DNA from: Parapristionchus giblindavisi
Taxonomy: Eukaryota > Nematoda > Chromadorea > Rhabditida > Diplogasteridae
Direction of reading: 5' to 3'
Assembly (NCBI GenBank): GCA_943737045.1
Contig: CALSFV010000235.1
Location: forward strand, 682,001 to 746,000
DNA length: 64,000 bases
Part shown: positions 22,736 through 34,700 of the stretch, piece after piece
Position numbering within the stretch: the stretch's first letter is position 1
How the letters are laid out: the number at the start of each line of letters is the position of its first letter
Program-made: the position numbers and the translations under genes
Notes under the pieces: generated by a model
Told to the model about the DNA's origin: nothing
The model's database searches: none
Seen by the model: the letters and a program-made list of their open reading frames with translations, nothing else

Positions 22736-25700
22736 ATGATCGTCTACTTAGCCATATATGGTTTACTTTTCATTCAATATACTCTGGTTCATTCGATCGA
22801 CTTTTCCCAATGTGATAAATCAATGGTAAGATCCTTGTTTATCTCATTATGCTTGGTTTAAAAGCTTTTTATAAGAAAAAAGCTGAAAACTCTGATCGGT
22901 TTGCTTTCTTCCTTTTTTCTTCTTTTCTTTCGCGACTTTCGAAATTTACTTCGGTATATGTTTATTAAAGCTACGGCAAACATTTTTCCGCCCTTGAACT
23001 ACTACTTCATAAGAAGACTTGAGGAAATTTGATTAATAATTCTCATAAATAAATAATTTAATATGCACCTTTTCACAGAAATGTTTCGTTGACAAAGCAT
23101 GCACAGATGATGAACTTAATGTAAAGGATGCTCATGAACTGGTTAATTACAAGTTTAAAAAGAGTAAGGAGGATTTAAACTCACCGGGAGTGTGCCACCG
23201 TTTAATTTCGATCAAGTACGTCTTTTTTAGAAATTGATTTTTAAAATGTTGTGTTTTTAGCTCAACTAATGTTTTAATTTAGGGCTAATTCAGCTTTCCG
23301 TTGGCAATTTACGCTTGTTGATGAATCACTAACACCTCGAGATGGGATCAAACTAGAATGGAACCAAAAAGATCTCGTCACATGTGACAGTGCTAAAGTC
23401 CACTCGGAGTTCAATTCATCGATTAGTTCGTTTTCAGCTGTATATTGTTACATAACTGTGTTATAAATTACGGCACTAGCTAAAGTTACGACGTTTAGTG
23501 CAACTATCGAAGAAAAATGACGTGTCCGTAACCGACGGACCGCCATTTTGCGGCCGCAATTTGGCGGTACGTCCGTTACGGACGCCTAGAAAAATGAGAC
23601 ACTTTGCCAACACCTTTTGTACTATTCAATTTTGCTCTAAATATCTGCGTCTCTTTCTCTCGTAGAGTGCAATTATATATACGTGTTTTCCTTTACAGTC
23701 CACGTCAACGACACTTCCGATCCTTCTATTCGTTATAAGAATTGTTCATTCACTATCCAGTCCTCGAAGGAAATTGTAATTAATTTAATCTTATATAAGA
23801 AATGGATCAGCAAATTTTGAAACAACTTTTGGCGGTCTCTCCCTCAACCCTAACGACCCATATGGGTCTCATTCAGAATCGTTTCCGTAGCCTGAGGTGC
23901 TTCCCTTGTTAGGTCCGAGAATAATGTAAAACAGTCACGACTGTATCATTTATTTGATTCGACCGCGATCTCTGACCTTATTATGGGTGAGTCAACGAGA
24001 GAGAGGTCGTAAATGCGGTAAACCGGTAAACCGCAAGTGCCAGTGGGAACGGTGAGTCAAGAGTCATTCTCGGCTCAAAATCCGGTCAGGCTTGGTACTT
24101 TACAACATACTTTTCGACCTATGTCTCTGTGGCGATCTCTTCCTTATCAGTTAATTCGTCGACAACTATTAATGAAAAAATTTAAAAAATATGTTCGCTT
24201 TAAAAAAAGATGCGGCATGAAACATACGGGGCTCATGTGCGGCACTATATAGCGACGTCTTACGGTCAGGGTGGCTGAAAAAATTCATTAAATGTTTTAG
24301 AATTTCTCTTTTTGCAGCTTCCGTTCCTGCAGAGAGAATATCCTATTTCTGGACATTTGTACCTCAGTGACACCACCGCCTCCAAAATACATTCGCTTGT
24401 GCTTATGACGTACTACGATGGAGTTGTTAATAAGAGTACGCTAATATCTATTGATTACAAGTGCACAATATTGTTCTTTTTTTCAGTGAAATGCGACAAT
24501 TCGACTGGTCAATCGATTATCGCACCGAATATCGAATGCCCCAATGGTGAAGAGTGTAGTCAGCCGGTCTTTGTCGAAGAATCAAAGGAGTACATGTGCG
24601 GTGGAAATTTCTTTATGAGGTGAGATTCCTCCGAATACGGAATTACACTGGGCATACATACTGTCACTTCAGTTTGAAATCCATAAATTTCGAACTTTTT
24701 ATTTTGAACTATCAATTTGTTCTTAGATCATAGGCAAATGTAGCTTTGTAAATGCACGCATTGGAAGAGAGAAATGGGTTCCCCTCAACACTAGCATAGA
24801 ACGAGAAGAATGGATCTAAAACTACTTGTTAACCTATCATATCACTTGCAGTTAACATACCACTTAACCAATTTTTTGGTTTTAATTAAAAGTAATGAAT
24901 AAGTGTGAATAAGATGCACCTACAGAAAATATCTTACTTGAAAGGGAATGATTCCCTAACATCAAAGTCCCTTTATTATTAGGGAATTCTGTCGTTTTTG
25001 ATCAAGGAATTCGACCAAGTTCCCTGATGAGGAATGTAGTGTCGTTGGCTGTGAATTTTTCTCTGTATGGTGATTGGCAGAGTGATGGCCCATCACTGAT
25101 GGTGTTAAAAAGAAGAGCTGATAGTTATATAAAAATGATTTAATTAAATAATGTTCCTTGAGATATCACACTGGCGATGGAAAATGGATAGCTCTTAATG
25201 ACCTGTTGAAGTTTGAATACTGTACGTACTATACGGTGGATTCGGCTAATAACACAGTCCATTTGTCTACAGAAGCTCGGGTCATGTGCAGTCGAAAGAG
25301 TGAGATCTTTGCAATCAATCAATAAATCGATAATTTACTCATTGTTCCAGGGTGTACATTGTGTAATTCTTCTGTACCATCAACGAAATGGGACGTTCCA
25401 TGTCACGAGTACACGGTAATTGATGATATCGTAATAATAATATTAACTTAAAATCGATTATTTATTTCAGCAATAAGCAAATTTACGATTTTTTTAAATT
25501 CAAATATGATTATTGATTTCTAAGCAGTTATTTTTCAGTGTGGCATTCAGAAGATGTTGGTGCATAATCAGGTCAATTCGAATAATCGGCTAACTTGCTC
25601 TGATAAGGCTAATCAGACTAATCCTATGTACTCATATCAATCGTCTCTTGTTCGTTTCGAAGACATTAAATGCGTCGACAAAGGTTGGTTTGGACTTTAT

Positions 25701-28700
25701 AAATTCGTTGTGATTAGTTGTATTGGCTTAGTTTAGTATATCATTTAGTCACGTGAAGCTTGGCTTATTATACCTCTAATCACCGTGTATATGATAGTCT
25801 ATAATTTATATAATACAATATATTTAGTGGATTGCGCTGCGATATCTCCATCTACAGTATTCGAATGTCCTGATGACGTCAAAGAGGATTGTCTAAAGGC
25901 GAGTCATTAAATATTGATTGTCAATTATTGATTATTTTAAGCCGATGAATGAGAACAACGCGCACTATTGCCCATCCACTCATCATCTACATGTGCACTC
26001 TAATGGACAAGATGCCAAGGTAGTGCAAGTTATGCCTCCCGTCTTACAGTCATTTCATTCCTTTCGCATAAATCTGTTTTCATTCTATGGAACAGGGATC
26101 GGCAGCGTTTATCTATTTTCCGTGTGGAACCGCAACGAAAATACGCAAAGTGCGCCGACTTCCTTCTCCCATACACTTTCCATACACTTACACGCAACTA
26201 CTCATAAATAGCGTACTTTCCCTCGTTTGCGCAGCCGATCTCTGTTTCTTTGCATGAAAACGCTATTTTCTAAATTAAAGCTTGGAACATTTGAACAAGC
26301 CGATTCAAAGTCTGCAAGCGTGGAACATCGAACCGTCGGTGCCCGTAGTGTTTTGGGTCTCATGTGAACGTACCACAGGAGTACTGTAGCCAGCTACCGT
26401 AACCGTCGATCAATATTTGATGAGTAAAGTGCGATGTTTTCCGCTTGGGACACAGTATCCTCAGTACACCGATGCTTCGCTGCTCCTACTAGACCCGGCT
26501 TTGGCGCCGTAACTAAAGAAACAGCAACGATATGACCGATACTTTCGTACCAATCAATAATTCTGATTACAGGAGGGAACCAATGCGACCTGTAGTGCAA
26601 AGACTGGACAGTGGATGATGGGAGTGGATGTAATCAAGGACTCTCATGTATACTGTATCAAGAACAAAGGTAAAGAAAGTGTCTGTTAAGCCGTGGAACA
26701 TTCGCCGCAAGCTTGGAACATTGTGGCGTCGACTCAGGCGTCGCTGTTTGGTGTTGCATCCCATGTGGAAAACCCTGGTGATTCTTTGGGTTACTGTAGA
26801 AATTAGCCAACCACAATTTATGCGATGTCTCCATACAGTAACCCTTTCTACCATCATGAAGATCTGATACCCTATGAAAAGCGACACCGACGCCTCAATG
26901 TTATATCATACATTTTCGGTACCCTCGCCGCTTATTTCTATATAGTGGGTCCTTTCTCGAAATAGGGTAGGTTGGTTCTGAAAATTCGCTATTTTTCGCT
27001 TAAAATATCGTCATTTTTCGCATCAAGTGGCCTTAAATGTGTCATATATAGTGGGTCAATCTTCGCATTGCGATGGTATGAAAATGTATGATGTTATATG
27101 CTTGTGACAAACACAGCGTCGTCATCGTGCAAATGTTCCACGGCTTTGCTCGTATGATAAATATACTTTACTCCGTTTCTTCTGTTAAATATGAAATGAT
27201 ATGATTTGCTTATGTGAAAAAAATATAATGCGAATCATACGTGGGCGGGCATTGTCGCTGGAAATGAAAATATTGGGGTCGGAAGCAAAAAATGGAGAGT
27301 TTATACGTTGCTTTGAGTGATTTTTTTTGGAAAGTCGGGGGGTCGGGTACCAAAAATCGGGGGTGTGTTGCCGCTAGTGGTGCCCACGTATGATGCGAAT
27401 ATATTATTTTAACATAAATGGTAAATTTAAAGATTTTGATTAACTTTTGTTATTTTAAAATTATATTAGTGTACGTGTAAAATATTATTAGAATCTTCAA
27501 ATATATATTGAGTTCTTGGCATGATTGAATTTATTGTTCCTCGATCAATAAATTGCATTGCTAATATACAATAATTGTTTGTTGCAGAATCGACAACCAT
27601 TGCTGCTGCAGCATCTGGGTACGTAACGTTTACCAATTACACTGATACGGTATTATGGTCATGTTTATCGATTGAATGCTACTCTATTTTTAAAATTGCC
27701 AGTTATCGATTAATCGTAATTTTTTTTATTGCAGAAATGAGTTCCCCTATTGGATCCTTATCGTTGTCGGTGGAGTGATAATGGTTATTGCCATCGCAAT
27801 TGCCATCGCATGTTTTCTTCGCCGACGAAAGGTATATGCTGGATGGATACTGTAGTTTGAGGTTGTGGGGGGTAGCTGAGGTTTATGGTATGATACAAGG
27901 ATACTGTTGTTGGACCGTTTATGGTGTAATACATGGATACTGTAGTTATAGGGTTTATGGTATAATACATGGATACTGTAGTTATAGGGTTTATGGTATA
28001 ATACATGGATACTGTAGTTAGAGGGTTTATGGTATAATACATGGATACTGTAGTTAGAGGGTTTATGGTATAATACATGGATACTGTAGTTATAGGGTTT
28101 ATGGTATAATACATGGATACTGTAGTTAGAGGGTTTATGGTATAATCCATGGATACTTTAGTTAGTGAGTTTATGGTATAATACATGGATACTGTAGTTA
28201 GAGGGTTTATGGTATGGTATGGTATATTGTATAATACAACATTACATTACACACAGCACGCCACAGTGTGAACCTGATAAATATTGATTGACATGGATAC
28301 TGTAAAGAAATGTAGTACAATAAATGTGCACTGTACATTGCTGATATCGTAAATAATATTTTCATTTCCACAGATGAAGAAAGACGGATACACGGAATTG
28401 GCAACTGACGATCCGAAGAAGGCCGCGTCTAAGAATAAGCCAATCAGACAGGTAAAAAGTATTCCAAATGTTTTTTTAAAGTTTTCAATCTTGTTGCAAT
28501 GGATCGAACCCGGTTTTGTTACTAGGTGGGCTTTTTTCCTGCGCTCATGTCTGCCATCCAATCAGGGCCTTCCGCCTAGTATTGCCTCGCTAAAATGGAA
28601 TTTTTTTCAGTGGAATTTGCAAAAAATAGCCAAGCGCACTTCCTTGCCTCACACTTCCCCCTTTTGCGCTCAACCTTTCCCAAAGTGTACACACCTTTGA

Positions 28701-31700
28701 GCGTATATGCTGGATGGGTACTTTAGTTATCCAGTGTATAGTGTATAGTGTAGAGTGTATAGGGCAGTTGGATACTGTAGTTAGGGGGTTTATGGTTAAT
28801 ACATGGATACTGTGAAGAGATGGTAAATAATATTTTAATTTCCACAGAACAAGAAAGCGGGATACTCGAAGCTTGTAACTGGCGATACTCGTGATCCGGA
28901 GAAGGCCACGGCTAAAGATAAACCACTTGCAAGCGATCAGGTAAAAAGTGTTCCAAACATACATGGGCGGGGTACCTGGAGCTCGATTCTACAGGGGGGG
29001 GGGGCATCCGAACAAAAAATGGTTAATTTTACAAGGGCCTTAACCTATTTTTTCAAAAATTTCAGCTAAATGTCATTTTTTAAAGGGGGCATCCCACAAA
29101 TTTTCGAAAAACAAATTTTTACTTTAATTTTACAGGGGAAACCCATATCGGCGCCCATGTATGGTTGCAAATGTTTCTTCTTTTTTTAATTTTGAATCTG
29201 ATTTAGTCAATCTGCTTTTGTTTTTTTCCTACTCTCCTCAATGACACTCGTTCAAAAACTATTAAGTCATCCCACAGAATTCTGATCCAAATCAAACTAT
29301 TTGCAAAATTTGTTAGAAAGTACGCTAGTACTTTTTTCGGTGTCTTTTTTTTATAATTTTTGGTTTTTCAACAAACAATTACGAAAATGTCAGACGCAAA
29401 CCATTAAAGGTGGAGTCCCTCGAATATTTTCGTAAAGAAACTGTGAAGACAGAAAGGTAGCAAAAGTTATTCTACCTACCGTACACTATTTCTTTTATTA
29501 TGATTCAGCTTATTGATCGCTAGAAACATGAATGAACCATCAGGCCCAGTGCAGGGAAAGGCGCGCTTTTTGAAAATTGAGAAAATTCGACAATAGGATT
29601 TGAACTTGCGACAAATTGGTAACGACTCTGAACGTTTACCACTGCGCTATGGGATAGATGAGTAGCTGTGCTAACATCTCTCATATCACTTGGCATTTGC
29701 GCAAGAGAGATGTGATGGATTTGCATGAACATTCGCGGGTCTCCACCTTTAAGAAGAAGTTGTGCTAATATTACTCTCATAGAAGTCGAGCTCTCTTCCT
29801 CCTGAAGCACCACCGCCCAAATCTTCGTCTACGACTGCCGATGCCGAAAGGACCAATCTATCTTCGTCGAATACAAACGGTATCACTGCTAATGATTTTC
29901 TCTTCTTGTCCTGAAACAATCGAAGGCAGAATGCGCTTTTGTCGTTGCGCTTTTGTCATACTCGCAAACAAGCGAAGGCAGAATAACCACGTCATGTATA
30001 CAACACCAAGATCAAAGATTAAGACAGCGGCTATTAACCTGTGGAACATTTACACGACGCCTTGAACATTTCGTCGTCGACGTCGGCATCGCTGTTCGTA
30101 GGGTGTTTGGTCTCAAGTGGAAAACCCTGACGATCCATTGGGTTGCTGTAGATAGTTACGATAGCCATCCACAATTGATACGGTAACTCCCTACAGTAAC
30201 CCTATACGCCTTCAGGGATTCCCCTTAAGAACCAATATCCTATGAACAGCGACGTCGACTCCGCAATGTTGCATGCTTGTGACGAACGCCACATCGACGC
30301 AACTATGGTACAATTCATCCTTTTTCAGTCACATCAGTCAACGACAAAGAACCTACGTCCGCCCTCTCGATCAATGTCGTCGATGGAAATGCTGCCAAAG
30401 AGCAAAAGGTAGAGTTTAAAGTTGACTGACACGCATCCATCTCGTAAATGCAACACCGCATAACTCACGACAATCAGCGGCCAATAGAACTTTGTCATTA
30501 TTATTGCCGTGGATGCGATAATACTCGTTGTCACCTTAAGAGGCGTGTTCCCTAAGACTCGATCATATTCGACCACCCCCGGACACGTGCGCTAGCAATG
30601 AGAACTGGGAGTCCATACTTGGGTGTTAGGAGTGTCATCGGTCCTTATTACACAAAACAGCTGAAATTTCCTGTTTGTGCCCTCAGGCTATTAGAAAAGT
30701 TAATTTCAAAAATAAACTTTTAAAAATCATAATTTCTCAAATTGTTGAGATGAAGTCTAAATACCATTTGCGATGCGTTTAGGGTGCACAGTGCTTGCTT
30801 ATTCACTATTAGCATCGAATGTGCGTTGATTCCTAAACCACTTTTTTGACTCAAAATTTTGGTTTTTTCGGACAAATCATCGCTTGTTGTTGTTTGCTCC
30901 CAAAAGTTCCGACCAGGTATTGTAGCCTAAGCAGTTCTGCACTGATTTAACTTAAAACTGGGTTCTTCCCGATCGACCATTTTGTCGAATTTTTCGATCG
31001 AAGTTCCGTCATCGATGGTTGTCCCGAACAAATGCTGTATTTCTCAAACGATTGGTATGGAATTGTGGTCTACTCAAAGTTTCGAGGTGAGACGAGTAAT
31101 ATGGCACAAGAAGCCCATCACTTGGATCAATTTGAAAATTTCGATTTTCATGACCCGGGGGTCATGGTCCGAAAATTTCAAAATTTCTCAAGTTTGAAAT
31201 GTTTTCATTTATGTGGCTTATTGTGAAGTACTAATGATGTGAATAATATTCAGCTAATGCTCAATGGCTGATCTCTCCTTTCAAACATTTTTCGAAAATA
31301 TTCATTCTGATTGCGTGCGAAAAATCAGAATTGTGTTTGAATCAGTTTCCAACTTGCTTTCTGTAACATTCCGTCATAGTACTTTGTAATGGACATAATC
31401 AATATGAAAATTGTTAATTTTCGAAAATTCAGTTTTTTTTTGCCATGACTCCGGTCATGGAAATCGATTTTTCAAAAGTGAGCCGAATGCCGGCATTTCA
31501 GTTCTACTATGTTTACTCATCATGAAACTTCACATTGTCATTGTCATTTGCTCATTGTCGCAGCATTTGAGTCGAAAAACTGCAATATTTTAGAAATTTT
31601 CCGTGAAAGTAGGCACTCAAATTGAATTTTTTTAAATTTTCGAAAATGAACGATTTTCATATTGAATATGTACATTGTAAAGTACTATGACAGAATGTTA

Positions 31701-34700
31701 CAGAAAGTAATTTGGAAACTGATTCAAACACAATTCTGATTTTTCGTACGCAATCAGAATGAAAATTTTCGAAAAAAAGGTTGAAAGGAGAGACCAGCGA
31801 TTGAGCATTGGCTGAATATTATTCACATCATTAGTACTTCACAATAAGCCACATAAACGAAAACATTTCAAACTTGAGGAATTTTGAAATTTTCGGACCA
31901 TGGTCATGAAAATCGAAAATTTCAAATTTATCCAAGTGATGGGCTTCTTGTGTCATATTACTCGTCTCACCTCGACACTTTGAGTAGGCCACAATTCCGC
32001 ACCAATCGTTTGGAAAATACTGCATTTGTTTTGTTTGTCAGCGGTTACAACAATCGATGATTTGTCCGGAAAAAACACAATTTTGAGTCAAAAAAGTGGT
32101 TTAGGAATCAACGCACATTCGATGCTAATAGTGAATTAGCAAGCACTGTGCACCCTAAACGCATCGCAAATGGTATTTAGACTTCATCTCAACAATTTGA
32201 GAAATTATGATTTTTAAAAGTTTTTTTTTGAAATTAATTTTTCTAATAGCCTGAGGGCACAAACAGGAAATTTCAGCTGTTTTGTGTAATAAGGGCCGAT
32301 GACACTCCTAACACCCAAGTATGGACTCCCAGTTCTCATTGCTAGCGCACGTGTCCGGGGGGTGGTCGAGTCTTAACGGCCATCTCTCTTAAGGTATATA
32401 TGTACTAGATCTATAGTTTGATTGTTTATGGTATAATACATAGATACTGTAAAGAGATGGAGTATGGTAAATGTGTACTGTAACTTGCTGATATCGTAAA
32501 TACTATTATCATTTTCGCAGAAGGCGAAGAAGACAGCAAAGAAACCAGCCGATGATACTCGTGATACGAAGAAGGCCGCGTCTAAGGAGAAACCACTCAC
32601 ATCCGCAAAGGTAAAAAGTGTTTTATATGTTTATTTTTTTAAAGTTTTGAATAATCTGTTTTGTGTGCAATGTATCGAACCGATACATTACATTTGATGT
32701 AAATGATGAATGCGATACAAGATCATAGGTCGAAAAGTATGTTACAAATTACCAAGCCTGATCTTTTTAGGATCGACCCACCACATACATCCCATTTTTA
32801 TGCGGAAGATTACAAAAAAATAATGATTTTTCTAAATAGACCCACCGTATTTCGAAAATCGGCCCACTATATACAAAAATCCTGTGAAGTGCGCCGAAAA
32901 TGTATGTTTGGTACTCGTGCTAATAAGCGACCAATAAGAGTTTGGCATTGTTATTGCCGTGGGTGTGATAATCATACATTTTCGGCGCCCTCACTGAATT
33001 TTATATATATATATATAGTGGGTCGATTTAGAAAAATCGTTATTTTTCGCTTAAATTGTAATCTTTCGCATAATAAATGAGCTTTATATAGTGGATCAAT
33101 TCTTACACTGTGAGGGTATGAAAATGTATGGTGATAATACTCGTTGTCGCCTTAATGCATCGTTACATTTGCCTACTCCGTAACCCCCTCCGCCGCGTCT
33201 CCGTCGTTACGGCGGAGGTTACGGCGAAGGCACGTAAGGCAAATTTAATGATGCATAAGGTATATACTGCATGGATACTTTAGCTAGAGGGTATAGGATG
33301 CTGTAGTTAGATGGTTTATGTTATAATACAAAGATACTGTAAAGAGATGGAGTATGGTAAATGCGTACTGTAACTTGCTGATATCGTAAATACTATTCTC
33401 ATTTTTGCAGAAGGAGAAGAAGAAGTCAACCGATGATAAGAAGAAGAAGAAGGAATCTGAGGATGAAGCACTCGAATCTACTCAGGTAAAAAGTGTTGTA
33501 TATGTTTATTTAAAAAAAAATTGAATCATCTGTTTTGTCGCAATGGATCGAACCGATACATTACATTTGATGTTAATGATGAATGCGATACAAGATCAGT
33601 CAAATATAAACAAGATATTTGAAATTCTCTTAAGCATTCATGGGTCTCAATCTTTAGTTGCAAAAAATACCTGGCATTTATTCTATTTTGTAATATACTG
33701 ATTTTTGTCCAAATCTAGTGCCTTTTTAGTCTGCTTTTGTTTTTCCCTACTCTCCTCAACGACACTCGTTCAAAAACTATAATAATTTCCAACGTCATGT
33801 GAGCCAGATATGCAAATTACTTGCGAAATGAAAAAAGCAAAACAATTACGAAAATGTCACACGCAAACCCTTAAGAAGAAGTTGTGTTAATATTACTCTC
33901 ATAGAAGTCAATCGCAACTTCTGGAGCATCTACTCCGATTCCTATCGTGGGTGACCGTGCGACAAGCCGCAAGGTAAAAAGTGTTCCAAATATTTATTCT
34001 TTAAACTGATACGTGCTACAAAGTACCAAGCCTGACCGGATTTTGAGCCAAAATTTCATAAAAATCGAAAAAAACCTGACCAGATTTTGAAAACCGACCT
34101 ATGCTTATGCACGTACGTCCGCGTAACTTTTTTAGTGCATTAGGTCACAAGTCGAAACTGAGGTGACCCATGAAGTTACTGTAAAAGATTACGATTATTG
34201 ATCGATGATTGCGGTAATTTCCTACCGTATCCCAATTGAAACCCCCAAGAAGAAGATGTGCTAATATTATTATCATAGAACGTTCCGGCCAGCCCTGCTA
34301 GATCAACCGCAGCTTCTTCGCATAGACGAACAACCGAAAGACAGAATCAACCTGCATCGACGGCGAATGGTATCACTTCTAATGATTTCTTTCTTGCATA
34401 GGTCGAAAAGTAAGTTGGAAACTACCAAACCTGGCCGCATTTTGCGATTTTTTTGTTGAAAATTTTGTGAAAACCTGACCGCATTTTGTATTTTTTTTGT
34501 GAAAACAAGAGCGCATTTTGCAAATCTGTAACATCGCTATTCGACCTGTGTATTCTTGTACTCGAACAATCGAAGGCGGAATAACCACGGTAGATTCCGA
34601 TGAACTCCAGAAATTTTCTCGACATTTGTCAAATTTTACGGTCCCATTCTCGGAATAGTGCCAGAAAGTCTTGAATAAGACACAAATTGTGAAGTTTATT

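Noticed and set aside
27785..28186. Reverse-strand frame of 133 codons with a 12-residue repeat
   Set aside because: Arises from the 36-bp intronic tandem repeat and lies within an intron of the membrane-protein gene.
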